Shown: piece after piece, positions 43,384 to 58,071 of the stretch | Layout: the number at the start of each line of letters is the position of its first letter | Position numbering within the stretch: position 1 is the first letter of the stretch | Source: CALKJU01 sp035326425 | Lineage (GTDB): Bacteria; Pseudomonadota; Alphaproteobacteria; Geminicoccales; Geminicoccaceae | Direction: 5' to 3' | DNA length: 64,000 bases | Assembly (NCBI GenBank): GCA_035326425.1 | Contig: DAOLFG010000012.1 | Coordinates: 1-64,000 of the forward strand | Notes under the pieces: generated by a model | The model's input: only the letters and a program-made list of their open reading frames with translations | Databases searched by the model: none | What the model was told of the DNA's origin: nothing | Translations under genes and position numbers: made by a program

Positions 43384-44004
43384 ATGCCGCCCGAGCCGCC
43401 GCGCCGGGACTACCGCGTCATCTACGCCGACCCACCTTGGACGTTCGCCACCTATTCCGGCAAGGGCAAGGGGCGGAGCGCCGAGGCCCATTACGACACC
43501 ATGTCGCTGGCCGAGATCGAGGCGCTGCCGGTGGCGAGCTGGGCCGCCCGCGATGCCGTGCTGCTGATGTGGGCGACCGACCCCCTGCTCGACCGGGCGC
43601 TGGGCATCGTCCGCGCCTGGGGGTTCACCTACAAGACCGTCGGCTTCTACTGGGCCAAGCTCAACAAGGGCCGGAGCGGCCTGATGATGGCGGAGCAGGA
43701 CTTCTTCACCGGCATGGGCTTCTGGACCCGCGCCAATCCCGAGCCCTGCCTGCTGGCGACGCGCGGCCATCCCAAGCGGCGCTCGGGTTCGGTGCGCAAG
43801 CTGGTGATCGCACCCAGGCGCGAGCATTCGCGCAAGCCCGACGAGGTGCACGAGCGCATCGAGCAGCTCTGCGACGGCCCCTATCTCGAGATGTTCGCAC
43901 GGCGGAGCCGCCCGGGCTGGGACGGCTGGGGGATGCAGGCGGGGCTGTTCGACGACGGGCCCCGGCGCACGAGGCGGCGGCCGTCGCGCGAGCCGAAGGG
44001 CTAG
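43384..44004 (+). CDS. MT-A70 family adenine methyltransferase
   Basis: A 206-residue MT-A70 protein. The catalytic DPPW motif is at residues 16-19 (YADPPWTFATYSGKGKGRSA), followed by VLLMWATDPLLDRAL and a C-terminal GWDGWG. Bacterial members mostly methylate adenine N6 in DNA and often come from phages or restriction systems. Here no restriction gene is nearby and the base composition matches the host, so it is a solitary methyltransferase. The last 25 residues are arginine-rich. Its stop overlaps that of the convergent TerB/DnaJ gene. Confidence 0.85.
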   Translation: MPPEPPRRDYRVIYADPPWTFATYSGKGKGRSAEAHYDTMSLAEIEALPVASWAARDAVLLMWATDPLLDRALGIVRAWGFTYKTVGFYWAKLNKGRSGLMMAEQDFFTGMGFWTRANPEPCLLATRGHPKRRSGSVRKLVIAPRREHSRKPDEVHERIEQLCDGPYLEMFARRSRPGWDGWGMQAGLFDDGPRRTRRRPSREPKG

Positions 44005-44891
44005 CTCAGGCCGCGCTCGCGGGCGATCCGGTCATAGGCGGCGTTGATCGCCGCCAGCCGGCCATTGGCCTCCCGGATCCGCGCCTCCGACGCGCCCTGC
44101 GCCACCAGCCTGTCGGGATGGTGGTCGCGCACCAGCCGCCGCCAAGCCGCCTTGACCTCGGCATCGCCGGCCTGCCGCGCCAGGCCGAGCACGCGGTAGG
44201 GGTCGCCGTCGTCCGCCGGCGGCACCCGGGCCGCCGGCGCCACGCCGTAACGCGCCAGGACGGCCTCGAAGGGCGGTCCGTCGAGGCCGAAGATCGCCGC
44301 CAGCCGGGCGAGCCAGGCGATCTCGGCGCCATCGAGCTCGCCATCGGCCGCCGCCAGCACGAACAGCTGGTCCAGCAGCTCCTCCAGGATGCCCGGCTCG
44401 TAGGCGAAGATGGCCGCGAGCTGCCGGGCGTGCGGCTCGAAGCCCTCGGCCGTCTGCCTGGCCTCGTCGAAGATCGCCGCGATGCCGCCGACGTCCTCGT
44501 CGCGGATGTCGAACACCTCCTTGAAGGTGTCGACCTCGATCCGGCTGACCCTGCCGTCGGCCTTGGCCAGCTTGGCGGCCAGCACGATGGTGGCGGTGGC
44601 CGCGGCCACCCGGCGGGCGTCGGCGGGATCGGGGGCGGGATCGGGGGCCGGACCGGCAGCCCGATCGCCGGTCGGCGCGGCACCCCGCGCCAGCAGCTCG
44701 CGCAGCCAGCGCTCCAGCACATGTCCCGCGACGCCGCCCAGCAGGCCGCCGAGCGGCCCCGCCACCGCCAGCCCCGCCGCCACGCCCAGCACCATTCCCC
44801 AGATCGGCAATGCCCGGATCCCACCACCGATGCGCGCCGGAGCCGACCGGCCGCGCCAGCGCCATAGATGGTGCCGGACTGCCCGAAGCAA
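44001..44891 (-). CDS. TerB and DnaJ domain protein (DjlA-like)
   Basis: A 296-residue protein with an N-terminal hydrophobic segment (WGMVLGVAAGLAVAGPLGGL), a TerB-like helical domain at about residues 100-205 (LAAKLAKADGRVSRIEVDTF, DQLFVLAAADGELDGAE), and a C-terminal J domain (DPYRVLGLARQAGDAEVKAA, with HPD in RDHHPDRL). This is the DjlA order: membrane anchor, TerB, DnaJ, a co-chaperone of DnaK. The start is uncertain: TTG 44891 gives the longest form; ATG 44795 would begin at the membrane segment. parS site 2 lies 15 bases upstream of the longer start. Confidence 0.83.
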   Translation of the reverse strand: MLRAVRHHLWRWRGRSAPARIGGGIRALPIWGMVLGVAAGLAVAGPLGGLLGGVAGHVLERWLRELLARGAAPTGDRAAGPAPDPAPDPADARRVAAATATIVLAAKLAKADGRVSRIEVDTFKEVFDIRDEDVGGIAAIFDEARQTAEGFEPHARQLAAIFAYEPGILEELLDQLFVLAAADGELDGAEIAWLARLAAIFGLDGPPFEAVLARYGVAPAARVPPADDGDPYRVLGLARQAGDAEVKAAWRRLVRDHHPDRLVAQGASEARIREANGRLAAINAAYDRIARERGLS

Positions 44892-44905
44892 GCCTCCCGC
44901 CTCGA

Positions 44906-44921
44906 TGTTTCACGTGAAACA
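44906..44921. promoter_or_regulatory. parS centromere site 2 (TGTTTCACGTGAAACA)
   Basis: Perfect match to the ParB-binding palindrome, located in the divergent gap between the TerB/DnaJ gene and the 5-oxoprolinase gene. It is about 4 kb from the 3' end of parB. Confidence 0.95.
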
Positions 44922-45004
44922 ATCGGCGGCCGGACATCTGGCCGGTAGGCTGGCGGCCGCTCGGGGGCTATAGCCGGATCCCGGGCGGAGGGAGACAGTC
45001 ACCG

Positions 45005-48648
<3,644 letters not shown>

Positions 48649-48652
<4 letters not shown>

Positions 48653-48846
48653 CGGGCGCCGATCTTTCGCCCGGCCTGCTCGTGGAGGCGCCCGCCGCGC
48701 CGGAATGGGGCCGCGGCCAAGTGCAATCCGTGGTGGGCAGCAGGGTGACGGTCAATTTCGAGCATCGGGGCAAGGTGGTGCTCGACCTGCGCGCCGCCAG
48801 GCTGACGGCGGTCGATCCGGCCGCCCCCGACCGCAAGAAGATGTGA
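48649..48846 (+). CDS. DUF3553 family protein
   Basis: A 65-residue protein matching the small DUF3553 family: PGLLVEAPAAPEWGRGQVQS followed by VVGSRVTVNFEHRGKVVLDL. The fold resembles a small RNA- or DNA-binding barrel, as also found at the ends of some helicases and translation-related proteins, but no activity is established. The GTG start overlaps the oxoprolinase stop (GTGA), so it is read from the same transcript although its role is probably independent. Confidence 0.82.
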
Positions 48847-48873
48847 GGAGCGGCCCGCGCCGGAAATCGCGGA

Positions 48874-48897
48874 CGCCGCCCGCGGGCACGGGCGGCG
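48874..48897 (+). terminator. Hairpin after the DUF3553 gene
   Basis: A perfect 9-bp stem (CGCCGCCCG with CGGGCGGCG) and six-base loop about 28 bases past the stop. No T run follows, so it is only a possible terminator. Confidence 0.35.
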
Positions 48898-49071
48898 CCG
48901 GATTCACGGGCCGGGCCGGCGGTTTGCCGCCTGTGCCCGCCATTCCGGGGCGCCGGCTGGCCCGGATCCCCGGCGGTTCAACGGGAGGGGATCGTCTGTC
49001 CCTCGACTTCTCCTAATTGGAACATAAGCACGCGACATCTCGGTGCTGTCAACCAGGACCACACAATATGT

Positions 49072-49080
49072 TGTGGATAA
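49072..49080 (-). promoter_or_regulatory. Consensus DnaA box at the 3' end of parB
   Basis: TGTGGATAA reads as TTATCCACA, the perfect DnaA box, on the minus strand. It sits right beside the parB stop codon inside a locally AT-rich stretch from about 49013. It is single, so it is more likely a DnaA titration or regulatory site than an origin. Confidence 0.5.
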
Positions 49081-49081
49081 C

Positions 49082-49954
<873 letters not shown>

Positions 49955-50021
49955 CGCTCGATCTCCCGCTGGAGGCGCTGCGCGGACCGGCCGACGGACC
50001 GGCGGGCAGGATGGTGTCGGC

Positions 50022-50840
50022 TCATTCGGCCCGGCCGCCTTCCCGGCGCCCCCGCCGCAGGACCTCGCCGGCGAGATGGGCATAGGCGCGGGCACCCGGC
50101 GAGCGCAGATCGTAGAGCAGCACCGGCTTGCCGTGGCTGGGCGCTTCGGAGACCCGGACATTGCGCGGGATCACCGTGTCGTAGACGCGCTCGCCCATGA
50201 ATCCGCGCACGTCGCTCGCCACCTGCTCGGAGAGGTTGTTGCGGCGGTCGTACATGGTGAGGACGATGCCGTCGACGCGCAGGATCGGATTGAGCGACTG
50301 GCGCACGCCCTCGATGGTCCGCAGCAGCTGGCTCAGGCCCTCGAGCGCGAAGAACTCGCACTGCAGCGGCACCAGCACCGCCTGCGCCGCGACCAGGGCG
50401 TTGACGGTCAGCAGGCCGAGCGACGGCGGACAGTCGACCAGCACGAGGTCGTAGGCCGTCCGGGACGGCGCCAAGGCATCGCGCAGGCGGTAGGACCGCC
50501 GGGCGTCGTCGACCATCTCGACCTCGGCGGCCGCGAGGTCGCTGCTCGCCGGAACCAGCTCCAGCCCCGGCACGGCCGTCGGCCGGATCGCGGCGGCCAG
50601 GGCGCCCCGGCCCTGGATCAGCTCGTAGGTGGTGACCCGCCGGTCCTGCGGCGGCACGCCGAGCCCGGTGCTGGCATTGCCTTGCGGATCGGCGTCGACG
50701 ACCAGCACGCGCTGGCCGCTGGCCGCCAGGGCCGTGGCGAGGTTGATGGCGGTCGTGGTCTTGCCGACCCCGCCCTTCTGGTTGGCGATCGCCAGGATGC
50801 GGGCCGAGCGCGGCGGCGCCGGGGCTTCAGGCGCGGCCAC
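50022..50840 (-). CDS. parA: Chromosome partitioning ATPase ParA
   Basis: A 272-residue deviant Walker ATPase that moves ParB-parS complexes over the nucleoid. The motif KGGVGKTTTAINLA carries the signature lysine; VVDADPQGNASTGLG and LVDCPPSLGLLTVNAL are the switch regions. The GTG start at 50840 overlaps the end of rsmG by 14 bases and yields an N-terminal extension of about 15 residues rich in Ala/Pro. It is followed by parB after 67 bases. The order mnmG-rsmG-parA-parB is classical. Confidence 0.95.
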   Translation of the reverse strand: MAAPEAPAPPRSARILAIANQKGGVGKTTTAINLATALAASGQRVLVVDADPQGNASTGLGVPPQDRRVTTYELIQGRGALAAAIRPTAVPGLELVPASSDLAAAEVEMVDDARRSYRLRDALAPSRTAYDLVLVDCPPSLGLLTVNALVAAQAVLVPLQCEFFALEGLSQLLRTIEGVRQSLNPILRVDGIVLTMYDRRNNLSEQVASDVRGFMGERVYDTVIPRNVRVSEAPSHGKPVLLYDLRSPGARAYAHLAGEVLRRGRREGGRAE

Positions 50841-51462
50841 GGGCCACCTCGCGCAGGACCAGGATGCTCGCCTCGGGATCGCTGAGGCTGGGCTGCGCCT
50901 CCGCGCCGATCCGCCAGTCCCGCCTGGCCTGCGCGAGCTCGGCCCCGGCACCCCGGCCCTTGGGAAACAGGCAGACGGTGGCGGGCGTGACGAACCGCTC
51001 CGCCATGCCGAGCAGGGCCGCCAGCGGCGCCAAGGCTCGGGCCGTCACGACGTCGGCGCGAAGCGCCGGCGCCGCCTCGATCCGGCAGGCATGCACGGTG
51101 ACGCCGGCGCCGGTGGCGCGGGCGGCCTCGCGCAGGAAGGCGGCCTTGCGGCGATCGCTCTCGATCAGGTGCGGCTCCGGAGCGCCCATGATGGCCAGCA
51201 CCAACCCCGGCAGGCCGGCGCCGCTGCCGAGATCGACCAGGCGCCGGGCGCCGCCGGGCCAGAACCGCCAGAGCTGGCCGCTGTCCAGCACGTGCCGCCG
51301 CCAGGGATCGGCCAGGGTCGAGGCACCGACGAGGTTGATGGTCGCCTGCCAGCGCGCGAGCAGGTCGAGATAGAGCGCCAGCCGCTCGATTGTTTCACGT
51401 GAAACATTCAAGAGCCCGCCCGTCTCCTCGGCCGTCAGCGGCCGCTCAGGCGGCGCGCGCAT
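50827..51462 (-). CDS. rsmG: 16S rRNA (guanine(527)-N7)-methyltransferase RsmG
   Basis: A 211-residue methyltransferase that modifies G527 in the 530 loop of 16S rRNA; loss of RsmG gives low-level streptomycin resistance in other bacteria. The SAM motif is LVDLGSGAGLPGLVLAI, and HLIESDRRKAAFLREAARA is the second strand. Residues 19-24 (NVSRET) are encoded by parS site 3. It overlaps mnmG upstream by 17 bases and parA downstream by 14. Confidence 0.95.
   Translation of the reverse strand: MRAPPERPLTAEETGGLLNVSRETIERLALYLDLLARWQATINLVGASTLADPWRRHVLDSGQLWRFWPGGARRLVDLGSGAGLPGLVLAIMGAPEPHLIESDRRKAAFLREAARATGAGVTVHACRIEAAPALRADVVTARALAPLAALLGMAERFVTPATVCLFPKGRGAGAELAQARRDWRIGAEAQPSLSDPEASILVLREVARGRA
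51391..51406. promoter_or_regulatory. parS centromere site 3 inside rsmG (TGTTTCACGTGAAACA)
   Basis: A perfect ParB palindrome embedded in the rsmG reading frame, spelling codons for Asn19-Thr24 (AAT GTT TCA CGT GAA ACA). All six codons end in A or T, which is rare in this gene. Confidence 0.95.
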
Positions 51463-53293
51463 GCCGGTAGAGCAGCGTCAGGGCGGCGGGGCCGACACCG
51501 GGCAGGCGGGCGGCGGCGGCGAGGCTGCCCGGCCGCGCCCGGCTGAGTGCTGCCACCGCCTCGCCGGGCATGCCGGCGATCGCCGCATAGTCGAGCGCCT
51601 CCGGTAGCCGCAGGGCCTCGTGCCGCCGCAGCGTGGCGATCTCCGCCTCCTGCCGGCCGAGATAGCCGCGGTACCTCGCATCCGTCTCCAGCTGCCGGGC
51701 GACGTCGCCGCTCATCTCCCGGAGGTCGGGCCAGATGCCGGCGAGGCGAGCGCAATCGATGCCGGGCAGGCCCAGCAGGTCGAGGCCGCTGCGCCGCGAG
51801 CCATCGCGGGCCCGCTCGACGCCGAGCGCCGCGGCGGCATCGTGATCCAGCCGCCGCTCGGCCAAGAGCGCCCGCCAGCGGTCGAGCTCGGCCGCCTTGG
51901 CACGATAGGCCGCGAGGCGCTCCGCCCCGACGCAGCCGAGCCCGGCACCCCGCTCGGTGAGACGCCGGTCGGCATTGTCGGCTCTCAGGCTGAGGCGGTA
52001 CTCGGCGCGCGAGGTCAGCATGCGGTAGGGCTCGCTGACGCCGGTGGTGACCAGGTCGTCGATCATCACGCCGACATAGGCATCGGCACGGCCGGGCAGG
52101 AACCGCTGCCCGGCCGTGCCGGCCGCCAACGCGGCATTGATGCCGGCGACGATGCCCTGCGCCGCCGCCTCCTCGTAGCCGGTGGTGCCGTTGATCTGGC
52201 CCGCCAGGAACAGGCCCGGGCAGCGCTCGACCTCGAGGCTCGCCCGCAGCTCGCGCGGATCGACATGGTCGTAGGCCACGGCATAGCCCGGCTGCAGCAT
52301 CTCGGCACGCCCGAGGCCGGCGACGGAGCGCACCAGCTGCAACTGCACATCGGCTGGCAGGGAAGTCGAAATGCCGTTGGGGTAGATCGTCGGATCGTCC
52401 CGGCCCTCGGGCTCCAGGAAGATCTGGTGCCGCTCGCGCTCGGCGAACCGCACCACCTTGTCCTCGATCGATGGGCAGTAGCGCACGCCGGTGGCGGCGA
52501 TCCGGCCGGCATACATCGGCGAGCGGTGCAGGTTGGCGCGGATCAGCTCGTGCGTCTGCCGGCCGGTATAGGCGATCCAGCAGCAGAGCTGGGCCTGCTC
52601 GATCCGGCCGGTCATGAACGACAGGGGCTCGGCGGGATCGTCGCCCGGCTGCTCCTCGAGGCCGCCATAGTCGATCGTCCGGCCGTCGAGCCGCGGCGGC
52701 GTGCCGGTCTTGAGCCGTGCCAGCCGGAGGCCCAGGCCCTCCAGCGCCAGCGACAGCCCGAGCGCGGCGCGATCGCCGACACGCCCGGCCGGCCAGGACT
52801 GCTCGCCCAGATGGATCTCGCCGCGCAGGAAGGTGCCGGTGGTCAGCACCACCGCCCCGGCGCGCCGGGACCCGCCGTCGGCGTCGACGATGCCCGCGGC
52901 CCGGACGCCGTCGCGCAGCAGGCCCACGGCCTCGCCCTCCACGATGGAGAGTCTGTCCTGGGCCTCGACCATCTCCCGCACCACGCGGGCGTAGCACTTG
53001 CGGTCGGCCTGCGCCCTCGGGCCGCGCACCGCCGCCCCCTTGCTGCGGTTCAGCACACGGAAATGCGTGCCGGCGCTGTCGATGGCGCGCGCCATCAGGC
53101 CGTCCAGGGCGTCGACCTCCCTGACGAGGTGGCCGCGCCCCAGCCCGCCGATGGCCGGGTTGCACGACATCGTGCCGATGGTGTCGCGCCGCTGTGTCAG
53201 CAGGACCGTGCGCGCGCCCATGCGGGCAGCGGCGGCAGCCGCCTCGACCCCGGCATGGCCGCCGCCCACCACGATGACATCGCAGCTGTTCAT
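51446..53293 (-). CDS. mnmG: tRNA uridine-5-carboxymethylaminomethyl(34) synthesis enzyme MnmG
   Basis: A 615-residue FAD enzyme that with MnmE modifies the wobble uridine of several tRNAs. The N-terminal FAD motif is VIVVGGGHAGVEAAAAAARM. Conserved stretches include CNPAIGGLGRGHLVREVDAL, LTTGTFLRGEIHLGEQSWP, and LFLAGQINGTTGYEEAAAQG, followed by SRAEYRLSLRADNAD. Length is normal. It lies in mnmE-mnmG-rsmG order, with parS site 4 in the gap before it. Confidence 0.97.
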   Translation of the reverse strand: MNSCDVIVVGGGHAGVEAAAAAARMGARTVLLTQRRDTIGTMSCNPAIGGLGRGHLVREVDALDGLMARAIDSAGTHFRVLNRSKGAAVRGPRAQADRKCYARVVREMVEAQDRLSIVEGEAVGLLRDGVRAAGIVDADGGSRRAGAVVLTTGTFLRGEIHLGEQSWPAGRVGDRAALGLSLALEGLGLRLARLKTGTPPRLDGRTIDYGGLEEQPGDDPAEPLSFMTGRIEQAQLCCWIAYTGRQTHELIRANLHRSPMYAGRIAATGVRYCPSIEDKVVRFAERERHQIFLEPEGRDDPTIYPNGISTSLPADVQLQLVRSVAGLGRAEMLQPGYAVAYDHVDPRELRASLEVERCPGLFLAGQINGTTGYEEAAAQGIVAGINAALAAGTAGQRFLPGRADAYVGVMIDDLVTTGVSEPYRMLTSRAEYRLSLRADNADRRLTERGAGLGCVGAERLAAYRAKAAELDRWRALLAERRLDHDAAAALGVERARDGSRRSGLDLLGLPGIDCARLAGIWPDLREMSGDVARQLETDARYRGYLGRQEAEIATLRRHEALRLPEALDYAAIAGMPGEAVAALSRARPGSLAAAARLPGVGPAALTLLYRHARAA

Positions 53294-53367
53294 GGCGCCC
53301 TTGTGCGGTAGCCGCCCCTCGGGGTCAAGCGCCGGCCCGGCACCCCGATCGACCGTCGCGTCGCCAT

Positions 53368-53383
53368 TGTTTCACGTGGAACA
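53368..53383. promoter_or_regulatory. parS centromere site 4 (TGTTTCACGTGGAACA)
   Basis: One base from a perfect palindrome; its reverse complement TGTTCCACGTGAAACA is the classic bacterial parS consensus. It lies between mnmE and mnmG, and is the parS closest to the candidate origin, about 9 kb away. Confidence 0.93.
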
Positions 53384-53388
53384 TCGGC

Positions 53389-54696
53389 CTACTTGCCGAT
53401 GCAGAACCGGGCGAAGATCCGATCGAGCACCTCCTCCCCCCCCACCCGGCCGGTGACGCGCCCGATCGCCTCGACCGCCAGCCTGAGCTCCTCGCCGAGC
53501 AGGGCCAGCTCCAGGTCCCGCCGGCCGGCGAGGAAGCGTTCCAGCGCCGCCGTGGCGTCCATGAGCGCCAGGCGGTGCCGCTCCCTGGTCACGGCAGCCG
53601 TCCCCTCGCCGGCGATCGCACGCAGCCGGCCCGCCACCTCGTCCAGCAGTGCCTCGATACCGGTGCCGGTGAGGGCCGAGATCGCCAGCGGCCCGCTCCC
53701 TGCCGGCCCGACGGCGAGGTCGGCCTTGCTGCGCACGACGAGCGAGCCGTCGTCCGGCTCGGGCACGGGCTCGCCCGGCGCGATCAACAGCAGCCGCAGG
53801 TCGGCCGTCGCCGCGCGCCGCCGGGCCCGCGCCACCCCCTCGGCCTCGACCGGATCGGTGGTGTCGCGCAGGCCCGCCGTGTCGAGCAGCACCACCGGCA
53901 GCCCGGCCAGCTCGATCGCCACCTCGATGACGTCGCGTGTCGTGCCGGGCACGGCCGTGACGATCGCGACATCGCGCCCGGCCAGCCGGTTGACCAGGGT
54001 CGACTTGCCGGCGTTGGGCGCCCCCGTCACCGCCACCACCAGCCCTTCGCGCAGCCGCTCGCCGGAACGCGCCGTCGCCACGGCCCGGGCCATCCCGTCA
54101 CGCACGGCGGCGACGGAAGCCGCCAGCGAGTCGACGAGATCCGCCGGCAGGTCCTGGTCCGGGCCGAAGTCGATCTCGGCCTCCACGACCGCCAGCGCGT
54201 CCAGCAGCGCCGTCCTCCAGGACTCGCACCGGCGGCCGAGCTCGCCGTCGAGCTGGCGCATCGCCTGGCGCGCCTGGGCGCGGGAGGTGGCGTCGATCAG
54301 GTCGGCCACGGCCTCGACCTGGGTGAGATCGAGGCGGCCCGCCAGGAAGGACCGCCTGGTCAGCTCGCCCGGCAGCGCCGGCCTGACGCCCGGCGAGGCG
54401 AGGCAGGCCGACAGCAGGGCTGCCGCCACCGCCGACCCGCCATGATGCTGGATCTCCAGCAGGTCCTCGCCGGTGTAGCTGCCGGGTGCCGGAAACCAGA
54501 TCACCAGCCCCCGGTCCACCACCTCGCCGCTCGCCGGCTCGGCGAGCCGGCGCAGCGACGCCAGGCGAGGCGGCGGCGGCTCCCGGCCGGTCAGCGCCCG
54601 GCAGACGGCGGCGGCACGCGGCCCGGAAACGCGCAGCACCCCGATGGCGGCCCGGCCCGCCGCCGTCGCCGGCGCCACGATGGTGTCAGCGTCCAC
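53389..54696 (-). CDS. mnmE: tRNA uridine-5-carboxymethylaminomethyl(34) synthesis GTPase MnmE
   Basis: A 435-residue GTPase partner of MnmG. The N-terminal formyl-tetrahydrofolate-binding domain starts DTIVAPATAAGRAAIGVLRV. The G domain has G1 GAPNAGKSTLVNRL, the K-loop AIVTAVPGTTRDVIE, and LLDTAGLRDT. The chain ends in the required FCIGK, whose Cys is conserved. The start at 54696 overlaps the DUF6489 gene by 11 bases. Confidence 0.97.
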   Translation of the reverse strand: MDADTIVAPATAAGRAAIGVLRVSGPRAAAVCRALTGREPPPPRLASLRRLAEPASGEVVDRGLVIWFPAPGSYTGEDLLEIQHHGGSAVAAALLSACLASPGVRPALPGELTRRSFLAGRLDLTQVEAVADLIDATSRAQARQAMRQLDGELGRRCESWRTALLDALAVVEAEIDFGPDQDLPADLVDSLAASVAAVRDGMARAVATARSGERLREGLVVAVTGAPNAGKSTLVNRLAGRDVAIVTAVPGTTRDVIEVAIELAGLPVVLLDTAGLRDTTDPVEAEGVARARRRAATADLRLLLIAPGEPVPEPDDGSLVVRSKADLAVGPAGSGPLAISALTGTGIEALLDEVAGRLRAIAGEGTAAVTRERHRLALMDATAALERFLAGRRDLELALLGEELRLAVEAIGRVTGRVGGEEVLDRIFARFCIGK

Positions 54697-54964
54697 CTTC
54701 GCCGGGCTTGGCCTTGCCCTTGCCGTGCATGCCGGTGGCGGCGGCCGCCAGCTGGCTCCACATCTGCTGCCACTGCTCGATGCCCTTGATCTGCAGCGGC
54801 ACCCACTGCTCGACCAGCGTCGCCGTGTCGGTGGCGGCGATGGCGTCGACGAGCCGCCGCTCCATCGCCTCCACCACCTGCTTCTGCATGTGCGCCACGT
54901 CGGGAAGGCCCAGGAAGTGCCGGGCCTCCTCGGGCGTGCAGTCGACCTCGATGTTGATCTTCAT
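54686..54964 (-). CDS. DUF6489 family protein
   Basis: A 92-residue protein beginning MKINIEVDCTPEEARHFLGL, the hallmark of the small alphaproteobacterial DUF6489 family, followed by a helical region (VEAMERRLVDAIAATDTATL) and a tryptophan-rich helix (IKGIEQWQQMWSQLAAAATG). The amphipathic helices suggest a peripheral role, but the function is unknown. It overlaps mnmE and is probably translated from the same mRNA. Confidence 0.8.
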   Translation of the reverse strand: MKINIEVDCTPEEARHFLGLPDVAHMQKQVVEAMERRLVDAIAATDTATLVEQWVPLQIKGIEQWQQMWSQLAAAATGMHGKGKAKPGEGGR

Positions 54965-55066
54965 GGCGGCACCCCGCTGGCCCTCTGCGCGCTGTCCCCC
55001 CAAGTATAGGAGCCTGCGCCGCCGGCGGACCAGCCGTGCCGGGAGCCGCGAGCGAGGAGACCCGTG

Positions 55067-57093
<2,027 letters not shown>

Positions 57094-57097
<4 letters not shown>

Positions 57098-58071
57098 GCA
57101 GGCGTATCGTCGTCCGTCGCCACGGCGGCCCGGAAGCGCTCGAGATCGAATCCTTCGAGCCGGGACGGCCCGGACCCGGTGAGGTGCTGCTGAGGCAGAC
57201 CGCCATCGGCCTCAACTTCATCGACACCTATTTTCGCACCGGCCTCTATCCGGCGCCGGCCGGACTGCCGTTCACGCCCGGCAACGAGGCCGCCGGCGTC
57301 GTCGAAGCCGTGGGCGACGGCGTGACCGATCTGAAGCCGGGCCAGCGCGTCGCCTATGCCGGCGCCCTCGGCGCCTATGCCGACCGCCGCCTCGTCCCGG
57401 CCCGCGCGCTGGTGCCGCTGCCCGACGGTGTCAGCGACGAGCAGGCCGCCGCCATGATGCTCAAGGGCATGACCGCGCAGTACCTGCTGCGCCAGACCTA
57501 TGTCGTGAAGCCCGGCGACACCATCCTGTTCCACGCCGCCGCCGGCGGCGTCGGCCTGATCGCCTGCCAGTGGGCGAAGCTGCTGGGCGCCACGGTGATC
57601 GGCACCGTCGGCAGCGAGGACAAGGCCGAGCTGGCCCGGGCCCATGGCTGCGACCACGTCATCCTCTACAAGGACGAGGACCTGGCGGCACGGGTCGAGG
57701 AGATCACCGGCGGCAAGGGCGTGCCGGTGGTCTACGACGGCGTCGGCAAGGCCACCTTCATGGCCTCGCTCGACTGCCTGAAGCCGCGCGGCCTGATGGT
57801 GAGCTTCGGCAATGCCAGCGGTGCGGTCGACCCGATCAGCCCGGTGATCCTCAGCCAGAAGGGCTCGCTCTACCTCACCCGGCCGACGCTGTTCACCTAC
57901 ACCTCGACCCGCGACGAGCTGCTGGCCACCGCCGGCGATCTGCTCGACGTCGTCGGCAGCGGCAAGGTGAGGATCGAGATCCACCAGCGCTTCCCGCTGG
58001 CGCAGGCGGCCGACGCCCACCGGGCGCTGGAAGGCCGCGGCACCACCGGCTCCACCGTCCTGATACCCTAG
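57094..58071 (+). CDS. Quinone oxidoreductase (QOR-type MDR enzyme)
   Basis: A 325-residue zinc-free medium-chain reductase that reduces quinones with NADPH. Typical segments are PGPGEVLLRQTAIGLNFIDT, the substrate tyrosine region YFRTGLYP, PGNEAAGVVEAVGDGV, and the nucleotide motif FHAAAGGVGLIACQWAKLLG. It overlaps the preceding gene (ATGA) and its stop overlaps that of the convergent MFS gene by four bases. Confidence 0.92.

Noticed and set aside
49072..49080. The parB-end DnaA box as the replication origin
   Set aside because: A single box without neighbours is weak, and gene order favours the hemE-PPSR gap.
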